From assembly GCF_029892425.1 (NCBI RefSeq), contig NZ_JARXWB010000022.1, positions 78,233-142,232 of the forward strand: a stretch of 64,000 bases of DNA, in the 5' to 3' direction. Numbering within the stretch: the stretch's first letter is position 1; each line of letters begins with the position of its first letter. This DNA is from Bradyrhizobium sp. BR13661. GTDB lineage: Bacteria; Pseudomonadota; Alphaproteobacteria; Rhizobiales; Xanthobacteraceae. This document shows positions 54,063 through 62,593 of the stretch, piece after piece. Both the position numbers and the translations under genes were made by a program. The notes below the pieces were generated by a model, which had not been told where the DNA came from, did not search any database, and was given only the letters and a program-made list of their open reading frames with translations.

Positions 54063-55274
54063 ATGCTCAGACTCCTCGCCCTCCCCATCGAGCTATTGCG
54101 GATCGCCTTTTATGCGTTGCAAGGCCTTGTCGACGCTGTGCGGGCGCGCAACCGGTTGAACTTGGAATTCAGCGTCCTCGTCAACGCGCCGCGCGATGCC
54201 GTGTGGCAGTTCAGCGCCGCCGATCGCATGGTGCTGGATGGCCCGCCCGTGCTCGAAATCTCGCGTGAGCCCATTCCTGATAGCGACGACCTGTGGCTGA
54301 CACGCTTGCTTGTCAGTGGCCAGCCCCGGACGCAGGGCGTTGGGCGTGAGCTCGTGCGTGACGAAGCGGAGGGCGTCATCATCGCCCAAATGGTGGCGCA
54401 CGAGCTGTCCGTGCCTCCGGAGGGCGGCCGCAACGTCAAATCGGGGATGCGCGTCGAAGCGACCGAGCACGGAACGTCGCTCACCGTTTTCAGCGAGATG
54501 ACGGTCAGCTCCTTCCGCGATCGCATCATCTATCCTATCGGATTGCGCCGAATGGCGACGCTGATCAAGCAGCAGTGCGAGACCGAGGCTGGCACGCACA
54601 GCCGGGCGGCTGCGCTCGCAAATAACGGCGTGATTCTGTCGTTACTCGCGCTTCTGAGCTTCTGCTACCTGTTCGGCTGGAAAGAAGGTGTGCTGCTGGC
54701 AATCGTCGTCGCCATTCATGAGGCCGGACATGTCGCGGCGATGCTGATGGCCGGTGTCGGTGTCCGCGGCATCTACCTCATCCCTTTCTTCGGCGGCGCC
54801 GCCGTGCCAAAGACCGCCTACCGCACCGAAGGCCGTCTCGGCTTCATCGTCCTGATGGGACCCGGCTTCAGCCTCGTTCCGACGCTGGGTCTGTTTGCGA
54901 TGTATCGCGCGAACGGCGGGGCCGATCTTCTCCAGGCGGTGCAGATGTTCGCGATCATCAACGCCGCCAATCTGCTGCCGATCTATCCGCTCGACGGCGG
55001 ATTGATCCTCAACGCGCTTGTCGGTTCGCTGAGCCGCAGTTTCGCGCAGGTCGTGGGTTGGATCGGCGTGCTTATTGGCCTCGGGCTTGCACTTTACTTC
55101 CAGTCCTTCCTGATCGGCATTCCCTTCCTGCTGTTTGCGCTCCAGCGCTCTTTGTCCAGCAGCAAGACGTTTCAGCTCGAGCGGCTTTCATTCGCGGGCG
55201 GCTTGGCACTGGCGGGCGCGTCGATCACGACGTTCGTCCTGTATGTCTACATGATCAGGGCCGTGCTCGATTAG
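54063..55274 (+). CDS. SRPBCC-M50 fusion: membrane metalloprotease with ligand-binding domain
   Basis: A 403-residue protein. The N-terminal part (about 30-180) looks like an SRPBCC/START-type ligand domain: LEFSVLVNAPRDAVWQFSAA, then beta strands to GMRVEATEHGTSLTVFSEMT. The C-terminal part is a site-2-protease-like membrane domain of about five helices. Its zinc motif is HEAGH (His219, Glu220, His223), and the second motif NLLPIYPLDGGLILNAL holds the third ligand Asp311. Membrane metalloproteases of this family cut membrane proteins or sigma-regulators. A ligand-binding domain fused to a protease is unusual. The gene overlaps the iclR stop by 4 bases in convergent orientation. Confidence 0.82.
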   Translation: MLRLLALPIELLRIAFYALQGLVDAVRARNRLNLEFSVLVNAPRDAVWQFSAADRMVLDGPPVLEISREPIPDSDDLWLTRLLVSGQPRTQGVGRELVRDEAEGVIIAQMVAHELSVPPEGGRNVKSGMRVEATEHGTSLTVFSEMTVSSFRDRIIYPIGLRRMATLIKQQCETEAGTHSRAAALANNGVILSLLALLSFCYLFGWKEGVLLAIVVAIHEAGHVAAMLMAGVGVRGIYLIPFFGGAAVPKTAYRTEGRLGFIVLMGPGFSLVPTLGLFAMYRANGGADLLQAVQMFAIINAANLLPIYPLDGGLILNALVGSLSRSFAQVVGWIGVLIGLGLALYFQSFLIGIPFLLFALQRSLSSSKTFQLERLSFAGGLALAGASITTFVLYVYMIRAVLD

Positions 55275-56131
55275 GACGACTTTGGCTCCGACACGCCGCC
55301 GCCGAGCGCCGCGGTGAGCTCAGCCGCCACCTCGCGCACCATCCGGCCAACCTCCGGCAATCGCTGGTCGGTAATGCGGCTGGTCATGCCTGACACCGAG
55401 ATCGCGGCCAGCGGCTCGGCGAGCGCGTTGTAGACCACCGCCGCGACGCAGCGCAGGCCGATCTGAGCCTCCTCATCGTCAACAGCAAAGCCCTGCTGGC
55501 GCACCGTCGCGAGCTCTTTGAACAGGTCGCTCGGCCGCACGATCGACTTTTCCGTGAGCCTCGGCATACCGTGATGGCGGATCACGGCGCCGACATCCTC
55601 GTCCGAGTAGGTCGCGAGAACCGCCTTGCCGACGCCCGAGGTCACCATCGCGACGCGGCCGCCGACCTGGGTCAGCGAGCGCATGATTTCTCGGCTTTCC
55701 ATGCGGGTCAGCACGATGATGAATTCGTCGTCAACCACGGCGAGATTGGCCGTCTCGCGGGTGAGATCGCGCAGCTTGCGGAGATATGGAATGGCCTGCG
55801 TGGTGAAATTGCGCCGCCGCGCAAATGTCGCGCCCACCGTGAAGGCGCGCGAGCCGACATGCCATTTCGAGTCCGTGCGGTCGAACTGGACGAAGCGGCG
55901 GCTTTCCAGCGTTGCAAGCAGGCGATGCACCGTCGAGGTCGACAATCCCGTACGTATCGCAAGATCGCTCAGGCGATAGCCCTCGTCGTCCTCGGCCAAC
56001 GTTTCCAGGATCGATAGCGCGCGATCGACGGATTGCACACCGCCGTCGCGGGTCTCAGGCTCATGGTCGGCCGCGGATTTCGGCTCGACGGTCCTGCGGC
56101 GGATCACGTTCTTGCTCATCGCGACCTGCAT
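55271..56131 (-). CDS. IclR-family transcriptional regulator
   Basis: A 286-residue regulator. The N-terminal winged helix-turn-helix is VQSVDRALSILETLAEDDEG (about residues 33-52), then LSDLAIRTGLSTSTVHRLLA. The C-terminal ligand domain has GVGKAVLATYSDEDVGAVI and the closing IGLRCVAAVVYNALAEPLAAISV, matching IclR effector domains. The start may be the first or fifth codon. Family members control acetate, glyoxylate and aromatic-acid genes. It converges with the M50 gene and is encoded on the same strand as the acyl-CoA synthetase upstream; whether it controls that gene, gcl or ade is not clear. Confidence 0.88.
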   Translation of the reverse strand: MQVAMSKNVIRRRTVEPKSAADHEPETRDGGVQSVDRALSILETLAEDDEGYRLSDLAIRTGLSTSTVHRLLATLESRRFVQFDRTDSKWHVGSRAFTVGATFARRRNFTTQAIPYLRKLRDLTRETANLAVVDDEFIIVLTRMESREIMRSLTQVGGRVAMVTSGVGKAVLATYSDEDVGAVIRHHGMPRLTEKSIVRPSDLFKELATVRQQGFAVDDEEAQIGLRCVAAVVYNALAEPLAAISVSGMTSRITDQRLPEVGRMVREVAAELTAALGGGVSEPKSS

Positions 56132-56169
56132 GTCAGCCAGTCAGATGATTGGCGCTCGTGCCCTGAAAT

Positions 56170-56219
56170 TTTCCCGCATCGCGGGAAATGTCGCTCCGGT
56201 GCCTCACCGGAGCGACATT
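56170..56219 (-). terminator. Two adjacent, overlapping hairpins after the acyl-CoA synthetase gene
   Basis: First hairpin TTTCCCGC-ATC-GCGGGAAA (56170-56188), second a 15-bp stem AATGTCGCTCCGGTG-CCT and its complement (56187-56219). The two share two bases, so only slightly different folds are possible together. Their place between the synthetase stop and the iclR start points to termination with possible read-through. Confidence 0.65.
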
Positions 56220-56232
56220 TTTCGTCGACAGC

Positions 56233-58362
56233 TCAGAGCAGGCCCGCGCCGCGCGCCCACTTGTACTTGGCGCCGAGCACTTCGACCGGAAGCTCGGTCG
56301 AGTACGCATAGGCTGGGATGCCGTTCTGGTAGAGATATTCGGCGGCTTCCTCGACCTCGACATCGCCGGCCAGTGAGGCCACGATCGGCTTCACAAAACC
56401 CTTGGCCTCCATCTCCTTCTTCACCTCGACCATGTTGCGGGCGAACACCATCGGCGGCGTGACGATCGTGTGCCAGTAGCCGAGGATCAGCGAGTGGATG
56501 CGCTCGTCCGACAGGCCGAGCTTCACCGTGTTGACGTAGGTGATCGGCGGCTCGCCGCCGGTGATATCCACGGGATTTCCTGCCGCGCCAAACGGCGGGA
56601 TGAACTTGCGGAAGGCCGCATCGAGGTCCGGCGGCATCGACATCAACGACAGGCCGTTGTCGACGCAGGAATCCGACAGCAGCACGCCCGAGCCACCAGC
56701 ACCGGTGATGATCAGCACGTTCTCGCCCTTTGGCGTCGGCAGCACCGGCACGCCGCGGGCGAATTCGAGCAGCTGCCGCAGCGAGCGGGCGCGGATTACG
56801 CCGGACTGCGCCAGCACGTCCTCGTAGATCTTGTCGTTACCGGCGAGCGCGCCGGTGTGCGACGAGGCCGCCTTGGCGCCAGCCGAGGTGCGACCGGCCT
56901 TGAGCACGACGACCGGCTTCTTCTTGGAGACGCGCTTGGCGGCTTCCGCAAAGGCGCGGCCGTCCTTGAGGTCTTCGCAGTGCTGCGCGATCAAATTCGT
57001 GTTCGGATCCTGCTCGAAGAAAGCGAGCAGATCGTCCTCGTCGATGTCGGACTTGTTGCCGAGGCCGACGATCGCGGAGACGCCCATCTTGGCCGAGCGC
57101 GAGAAGCCGATGATCGCCATGCCGATGCCGCCCGACTGCGACGACAGCGCCGCATGGCCCTTGACGTCGTAAGCCGTGCAGAACGTCGCGCAGAGATTGG
57201 CCGGCGTATAGTAGAAGCCGTAGATGTTCGGCCCCATCAGGCGGATGTCGTACTTCTTGCCAACCTCGACGATCTCGGCCTGAAGCTCCGGCGCGCCGGC
57301 TTCAGCGAAGCCCGACGGTATCAGCACCGCGCCCGGGATTTTCTTCTCACCGCATTCGGTGAGCGCCGCGGCCACGAACTTCGCGGGGATCGCGAACACG
57401 GCCGTGTCAATCACGCCAGGCACATCCTTGACGCTCTTGTAGGCCTTATAGCCAAGGATCTCGGCCGCCTTGGGGTGGATCGGATAGATCTCCCCCTTGT
57501 AGCCGCCATTGATGAGGTTCTTCATCACCGAGTTGCCGATCTTGCCATCCTCGGCGGAGGCGCCGACCACGGCGACCGCCTTCGGCTGCATGATACGGCT
57601 CATGGCGGCGACGATCTCTTCGGTCGGGCGCGGCTTCGGCTTGGGCTTGTAGGCGAAGTCGACGACGATGCGGACGTCAGCTGCGATTGCGTCCTTTGCG
57701 GTGGCGAAGACGGGGTTGAGGTCGAGCTCGATGATCTCGGGGAAGTCAGTGACGAGCTGGGAGACCTTGACGATGACATCAGCCAGCGCCGTGCGGTTCA
57801 CCGGCTCGCCGCCGCGCACGCCTTTCAAGATTTCGTGTGCCTGGATGCCGTCGAGCATCGACAGCGCGTCTTCCTTGGTCGCGGGCGCGAGGCGGAAGGT
57901 GATATCCTTGAGCACTTCGACCAGCACACCGCCGAGGCCGAACGCCACCAGCTTGCCGAACGAGCCGTCGGTGATCGAGCCGACGATGACCTCAGTGCCG
58001 CCCGCCAGCATCTGCTGGACCTGAATGCCCTCGATCTTGGCATCGGCCTTGTACTTCTTCGCGTTCCCGAGAATGGTCTCGTAAGCCTTCTCGGCATCCT
58101 GCGCCGTCTTGACGCCGACGATGACGCCGCCGGCTTCGGTCTTATGAAGAATGTCCGGCGAGACGATTTTCATCACGACCGGGAAACCCATCGCGGACGC
58201 CATCTTGCCGGCCTCGCCCGCCGACTTCGCCACGCCCTCTTTCGGCACCGGGATGCCGTAGGCGTCGCAAACCACCTTGCCCTCGGGGGCCGTCAGGCTG
58301 GTGCGGTTGTCGGCCTTGACCTGGTCAAGGACCTTGCGGACGACGTCTTTGGAATTGGACAT
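56233..58362 (-). CDS. Fused ADP-forming acyl-CoA synthetase (acetate-CoA ligase family)
   Basis: A 709-residue cytoplasmic ligase that makes an acyl-CoA from an organic acid, CoA and ATP, giving ADP. Domain order is beta-then-alpha: an ATP-grasp domain (about residues 1-240), a CoA-binding Rossmann domain (about 255-380, KAVAVVGASAEDGKIGNSV near 261), and two flavodoxin-like domains (about 385-709). The phospho-histidine is His502 in SSHTGALAG, and the VFVTCTGA-type loop region is represented by SSQSGGIG near 407-414. Its gene is divergent from the oxalate regulator-oxc-frc unit across a 308-base region with two operators, so the acid might be oxalate, formate or another product of that pathway. 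This is inference; no oxalate-specific residue can be identified. Confidence 0.85.
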   Translation of the reverse strand: MSNSKDVVRKVLDQVKADNRTSLTAPEGKVVCDAYGIPVPKEGVAKSAGEAGKMASAMGFPVVMKIVSPDILHKTEAGGVIVGVKTAQDAEKAYETILGNAKKYKADAKIEGIQVQQMLAGGTEVIVGSITDGSFGKLVAFGLGGVLVEVLKDITFRLAPATKEDALSMLDGIQAHEILKGVRGGEPVNRTALADVIVKVSQLVTDFPEIIELDLNPVFATAKDAIAADVRIVVDFAYKPKPKPRPTEEIVAAMSRIMQPKAVAVVGASAEDGKIGNSVMKNLINGGYKGEIYPIHPKAAEILGYKAYKSVKDVPGVIDTAVFAIPAKFVAAALTECGEKKIPGAVLIPSGFAEAGAPELQAEIVEVGKKYDIRLMGPNIYGFYYTPANLCATFCTAYDVKGHAALSSQSGGIGMAIIGFSRSAKMGVSAIVGLGNKSDIDEDDLLAFFEQDPNTNLIAQHCEDLKDGRAFAEAAKRVSKKKPVVVLKAGRTSAGAKAASSHTGALAGNDKIYEDVLAQSGVIRARSLRQLLEFARGVPVLPTPKGENVLIITGAGGSGVLLSDSCVDNGLSLMSMPPDLDAAFRKFIPPFGAAGNPVDITGGEPPITYVNTVKLGLSDERIHSLILGYWHTIVTPPMVFARNMVEVKKEMEAKGFVKPIVASLAGDVEVEEAAEYLYQNGIPAYAYSTELPVEVLGAKYKWARGAGLL

Positions 58363-58516
58363 GAGCTTCTCCCTCGACCTTCAGTTCTTGCTTTGCAGAG
58401 CGCGCGTGATGCGGCTGCCGTGATACCTGCCATCACCGCGCTCTGTTCCGTGTGGCGGAACGGCGCGGCGAAATGCCTTGATTACTCCGCCAGCTTGGAT
58501 CAAAAATGGCCAGCGA

Positions 58517-58533
58517 TGGCATTTGGTATGCCA
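58517..58533. promoter_or_regulatory. GntR-type operator 1 in the oxalate control region
   Basis: TGGCAT-TTGGT-ATGCCA, a 17-bp perfect-arm inverted repeat. It lies 154 bases above the GntR start and about the same distance from the synthetase start. The core TTGGTATGCCAG resembles FadR-group GntR sites. Confidence 0.65.
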
Positions 58534-58597
58534 GAAGCCAACTTGTCAAGTCAGAGCACGACCTATATCGCCGCAAAAAATGGTCAGCTTGACATTC

Positions 58598-58614
58598 TGG
58601 CATGTGGTATGCCA
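58598..58614. promoter_or_regulatory. GntR-type operator 2 in the oxalate control region
   Basis: TGGCAT-GTGGT-ATGCCA, same arms and spacing as the first site and 81 bases from it. A TTGACA hexamer (58589-58594) lies at its left edge, so binding here would overlap a possible promoter for the regulator gene. Confidence 0.65.
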
Positions 58615-58670
58615 AAAACTTTCCAGTAAATATTCCTGTAAAAGACGACTCCCACTGGAGGAGAATCGTC

Positions 58671-59402
58671 GTGTCACTGCGAAAACCAACCAAGGCGTTG
58701 CCGACCATGGCCGAGGCAGACATCGCAATCGTTCGTATTGCCCCGGAGAGTAGCTTCAAGAACAAGGCGTATGACGCCTTGAAGGAAGCTATCCTCAAGA
58801 TGGACATCTATTCGACGCCGGAGCCGGTCATGCTCGACGAGCGCGCATTGTCCGAACGTCTGGGCGTCAGCCGCACACCGATCCGCGAAGCCATCGCGAT
58901 GCTCGAGCAGGACGGTTTCGTGAAGACCGTGCCGCGCCGCGGCATCATGGTGGTGCGCCGGACCAAGAGCGAGATCGTCGACATGATCCGCGCCTGGGCG
59001 GCGCTGGAAAGCATGGCGGCGCGCCTGATCACCACGACCGCACGCAAGAAGGACATCACGGCGCTACGCGACTATTTCAAGGATTTTGGCAAGGACCGCC
59101 TGCCCGAGGATCACGTCGAGGAATATTCGCGCGCCAACATCGCCTTCCACCAGGCGCTGATCTCATTGTCGGAATCCCCTGTGCTGGTCGATCTCACCAA
59201 CGATCTGCTGCTGCACGTACGCGGCTATCGACAACTCACCATCGGACGCAAGGACCGCACCGCGACGTCCCTGCCCGAGCATCTCGGCATGATCGAAGCG
59301 CTGGAGGCGCGCGACACCGAGCTCGCCGAGAAGCGCGCCCGCGACCACACCCTCGGCCTTGCCGCTTACGTCGAAGCGCATGGCCAGGAACTCTTCACCT
59401 AG
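58671..59402 (+). CDS. GntR-family (FCD) regulator of oxalate genes
   Basis: A 243-residue regulator. GTG at 58671 has GGAGGAG seven bases upstream, so the reading with 23 earlier residues is rejected. The winged helix is LDERALSERLGVSRTPIREA (about residues 55-74) then IAMLEQDGFVKTVPRRG. The FCD domain follows, with EEYSRANIAFHQALISLSES and a terminal RDHTLGLAAYVEAHG that likely carry metal/ligand residues. The gene is the first of a plus-strand unit with oxc and frc and is divergent from the acyl-CoA synthetase. Two 17-bp dyads in between are its probable sites. The effector may be oxalate, oxalyl-CoA or formyl-CoA. Confidence 0.9.
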   Translation: MSLRKPTKALPTMAEADIAIVRIAPESSFKNKAYDALKEAILKMDIYSTPEPVMLDERALSERLGVSRTPIREAIAMLEQDGFVKTVPRRGIMVVRRTKSEIVDMIRAWAALESMAARLITTTARKKDITALRDYFKDFGKDRLPEDHVEEYSRANIAFHQALISLSESPVLVDLTNDLLLHVRGYRQLTIGRKDRTATSLPEHLGMIEALEARDTELAEKRARDHTLGLAAYVEAHGQELFT

Positions 59403-59465
59403 CAACATTCACCAGAAGGGCGAACCATTCGCCCCACCTACCTTGAGACCAGGGAGACAAGGCCC

Positions 59466-61199
59466 ATGCTGAACACCGCGACCAAGTCCGAAGCACCGGG
59501 CACCGAGCAGGAACTGACGGATGGCTTTCATCTCGTCATCGACGCGCTCAAGCTGAACGGCATCAACACCATCTATAATGTGCCGGGCATCCCGATCACG
59601 GATTTGGGCCGCATGGCGCAGGCCGCCGGCATTCGCGTGATCTCCTTCCGCCACGAGCAGAACGCGGGCTACGCCGCGGGCATCGCCGGCTATCTCACCA
59701 AGAAGCCCGGCGTCTGCCTCACGGTCTCCGCACCCGGCTTCCTCAACGGTCTCACCGCGCTCGCGCACGCCACCACCAACTGCTACCCGATGATCCTGGT
59801 CTCGGGCTCCTCCGAGCGCGAGATCGTCGACCTCCAGCAGGGCGACTACGAAGAAATGGACCAGCTCGCGATTGCAAAGCCGCTGTGCAAGGCGGCCTAT
59901 CGCGTGCTGCACGCCCAGGACATCGGCATCGGTTTCGCCCGCGCCATCCGTGCCGCGGTTTCTGGCCGTCCGGGCGGCGTCTATCTCGACCTGCCGGCAA
60001 AACTGTTCGGCCAGGTGATGAACGCCGAAGCTGGCCAGAAATCGCTGGTCAAGGTGATCGATGCTGCGCCTGCGCAGATCCCCTCGCCTGCATCGGTGAA
60101 GCGCGCGCTTGACGTGCTCAAGGCCGCGAAGCGTCCGCTCATCATTCTCGGCAAGGGCGCGGCCTACGCGCAGGCCGATGAGGAGATCAAAAACTTCGTC
60201 GAGAAGAGCGGCGTGCCGTTCCTCCCGATGAGCATGGCGAAGGGCCTGCTCCCCGACTCGCATCCGCAATGCGCGGGTGCTGCGCGTTCGACGGTGCTGA
60301 AGGATTCCGACGTCGTCATGCTGATCGGCGCGCGGTTGAACTGGCTGCTGTCGCACGGCAAGGGCAAGAGCTGGGGCGATCAGCCGAAGAAGTTCATCCA
60401 GGTCGACATTGAACCCAAGGAAATGGACTCCAACGTCGAGATCGTCGCGCCCGTCGTCGGCGACATCGGCTCGGTGGTCTCGGCCTTCAACCAGGCGATG
60501 GGCACGGGCTGGACCGCCCCGCCCGCCGAATGGACCAAGGCCATCTCGACCAAGCGCGACGAGAACGTCGCCAAGATGGCGCCGAAGCTGATGAACAACA
60601 AGTCGCCGATGGATTATCACGGCGCGCTCGGCGTGCTGAAGAACGTGATCAAGGACCACCCCGAGGCGATCCTCGTCAACGAAGGTGCCAACACGCTCGA
60701 CCTCGCCCGCGGCGTGATCGACATGTACAAGCCCCGCAAGCGTCTCGACGTCGGCACCTGGGGCGTGATGGGCATCGGCATGGGCCAGGCGATCGCGGCT
60801 GCGCTCGAGACCGGTCACCCCGTGCTCGCGGTGGAAGGCGACTCGGCCTTCGGCTTCTCCGGCATGGAGGTCGAGACCATCTGCCGCTACAACCTTCCGA
60901 TCTGCGTCGTCATCTTCAACAATGACGGCATCTATCGCGGCACCGACGTCAACGGCGCCAACTCCGATCCGGCAACCACCGTGTTCGTCAAGGGCGCGCG
61001 CTACGACAAGATGATGGAGGCCTTCGGCGGCGTCGGCGTGAATGCGACCTCGCCGGACGAACTGAAACGCGCCGTCAACGAGGCGATGGCGTCACGCAAG
61101 CCGACGCTCATCAACGCGGTGATCGATCCGGCTGCCGGCTCGGAGAGCGGCCGCATCGGCAACCTCAATCCGCAGAGCGTTCTGCAGAAGAAGAAGTAA
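59466..61199 (+). CDS. oxc: Oxalyl-CoA decarboxylase
   Basis: A 577-residue ThDP enzyme that turns oxalyl-CoA into formyl-CoA and CO2. The catalytic Glu64 lies in FRHEQNAGYAAGIAGYLTKK, the ADP/CoA-contact region has GSSEREIVDLQQGDYEEMDQ near 118-137, and the ThDP motif is VEGDSAFGFSGMEVETICRY near 457-476 with FNNDGIYRGTD. Length fits the Oxalobacter enzyme (568). The gene lies 63 bases after the GntR gene, with AGGGAG-type ribosome site. With frc it forms the standard oxalate cycle, in which CoA is passed from formyl-CoA to new oxalate. Confidence 0.96.
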   Translation: MLNTATKSEAPGTEQELTDGFHLVIDALKLNGINTIYNVPGIPITDLGRMAQAAGIRVISFRHEQNAGYAAGIAGYLTKKPGVCLTVSAPGFLNGLTALAHATTNCYPMILVSGSSEREIVDLQQGDYEEMDQLAIAKPLCKAAYRVLHAQDIGIGFARAIRAAVSGRPGGVYLDLPAKLFGQVMNAEAGQKSLVKVIDAAPAQIPSPASVKRALDVLKAAKRPLIILGKGAAYAQADEEIKNFVEKSGVPFLPMSMAKGLLPDSHPQCAGAARSTVLKDSDVVMLIGARLNWLLSHGKGKSWGDQPKKFIQVDIEPKEMDSNVEIVAPVVGDIGSVVSAFNQAMGTGWTAPPAEWTKAISTKRDENVAKMAPKLMNNKSPMDYHGALGVLKNVIKDHPEAILVNEGANTLDLARGVIDMYKPRKRLDVGTWGVMGIGMGQAIAAALETGHPVLAVEGDSAFGFSGMEVETICRYNLPICVVIFNNDGIYRGTDVNGANSDPATTVFVKGARYDKMMEAFGGVGVNATSPDELKRAVNEAMASRKPTLINAVIDPAAGSESGRIGNLNPQSVLQKKK

Positions 61200-61261
61200 G
61201 TCCCCCCTCAACCCTTTATTCCCTGCGGGTGCAGGGGCAGACAGAGTACGGAGCATAGACG

Positions 61262-62539
61262 ATGACCAAAGCGCTCGAGGGCGTTCGCATTCTCGACTTC
61301 ACCCACGTCCAGTCCGGACCGACCTGCACGCAGCTGCTGGCATGGTTCGGCGCCGACGTGATCAAGGTGGAACGCCCGGGCGTGGGTGACATCACCCGCG
61401 GCCAGCTGCAGGACATCCCGAACGTGGACAGCCTGTATTTCACCATGCTCAACCACAACAAGCGTTCGATCACGCTCGACACCAAGAACCCCAAGGGCAA
61501 GGAAGTCCTCACCGAGCTGATCAAGAAGTGCGACGTGCTGGTCGAGAATTTCGGCCCCGGCGTGCTCGACCGCATGGGCTTCCCCTGGGAGAAGATCCAG
61601 GCGATCAACCCGAAGATGATCGTCGCGTCGATCAAGGGCTTCGGTCCCGGACCTTACGAGGACTGCAAGGTCTATGAGAACGTCGCGCAGTGCACCGGCG
61701 GCGCCGCCTCCACCACCGGCTTCCGCGACGGCCTGCCGCTCGTCACCGGCGCGCAGATCGGCGACAGCGGCACCGGCCTGCATCTGGCGCTCGGCATCGT
61801 CACCGCACTCTACCAGCGCACGCATTCGGGCAAGGGACAGCGCGTCACGGCTGCGATGCAGGACGGCGTGCTCAACCTCGCGCGCGTCAAGCTGCGCGAC
61901 CAGCAGCGCCTCGCCCACGGTCCGCTCAAGGAATACAGCCAGTTCGGCGAAGGCATTCCGTTCGGCGATGCCGTGCCGCGCGCCGGCAACGATTCTGGCG
62001 GTGGCCAGCCCGGCCGCATCCTGAAGTGCAAGGGCTGGGAGACCGATCCCAACGCCTACATCTACTTCATCACCCAGGCTCCGGTCTGGGAGAAGATCTG
62101 CGACGTGATCGGCGAGCCGACCTGGAAGACCGATCCGAACTACGCCAAGCCGGCGGCGCGCCTGCCGCGGCTGAACGAGATCTTCGGCCGCATCGAGCAG
62201 TGGACGATGACGAAGACCAAGTTCGAGGCGATGGAGATCCTCAACAAGGACGACATCCCCTGCGGCCCGATCCTGTCGATGAAGGAGATCGCCGAAGACC
62301 AGTCGCTACGCGCGACCGGCACCGTGGTCGAGGTCGACCACCCCACCCGCGGCAAGTACATCTCGGTCGGCAACCCGATCAAGCTGTCGGACAGCCCGAG
62401 CGACGTCACCCGCTCTCCGCTGCTCGGCGAGCACACCGACGAGGTCCTGCGCGCGGTGCTCGGCTTCAGCGACCACCAGGTCGCCGAGATCCACAAATCA
62501 GGCGCGCTCGACCCACCGCAGAAGCAGGCAGCCGAGTAA
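61262..62539 (+). CDS. frc: Formyl-CoA:oxalate CoA-transferase
   Basis: A 425-residue class III CoA-transferase that moves CoA from formyl-CoA to oxalate, producing formate and oxalyl-CoA. It matches Oxalobacter formigenes FRC (428 residues) throughout: VRILDFTHVQSGPTCTQLLA (residues 8-27), VENFGPGVLDRMGF (94-107), the catalytic Asp168 in QIGDSGTGLH, and the glycine loop SGGGQPG with ILKCKGWETD. The LLGEHTDEVL end is also conserved. It is the last gene of the oxalate unit, 62 bases after oxc, and is followed by a near-perfect terminator. Confidence 0.96.
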   Translation: MTKALEGVRILDFTHVQSGPTCTQLLAWFGADVIKVERPGVGDITRGQLQDIPNVDSLYFTMLNHNKRSITLDTKNPKGKEVLTELIKKCDVLVENFGPGVLDRMGFPWEKIQAINPKMIVASIKGFGPGPYEDCKVYENVAQCTGGAASTTGFRDGLPLVTGAQIGDSGTGLHLALGIVTALYQRTHSGKGQRVTAAMQDGVLNLARVKLRDQQRLAHGPLKEYSQFGEGIPFGDAVPRAGNDSGGGQPGRILKCKGWETDPNAYIYFITQAPVWEKICDVIGEPTWKTDPNYAKPAARLPRLNEIFGRIEQWTMTKTKFEAMEILNKDDIPCGPILSMKEIAEDQSLRATGTVVEVDHPTRGKYISVGNPIKLSDSPSDVTRSPLLGEHTDEVLRAVLGFSDHQVAEIHKSGALDPPQKQAAE

Positions 62540-62561
62540 GCGGACGCACATCGATCAAGAC

Positions 62562-62593
62562 AAAGGGCTGCCCTTCGGGGCGGCCCTTTTTTC
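62562..62593 (+). terminator. Intrinsic terminator after frc
   Basis: AAAGGGC-T-GCCC, UUCG tetraloop, GGGC-G-GCCCTTT, then TTTT: a 12-bp stem with one G/U pair, a very stable loop and a U run. It ends the oxalate unit 23 bases past frc. Confidence 0.9.

Noticed and set aside
56470..58629. A 719-codon open frame on the plus strand opposite the acyl-CoA synthetase gene
   Set aside because: It is the high-GC antisense shadow of a clearly recognised enzyme; residues are dominated by Arg, Ala, Gly and Asp/His repeats and no family motif or ribosome site is present.
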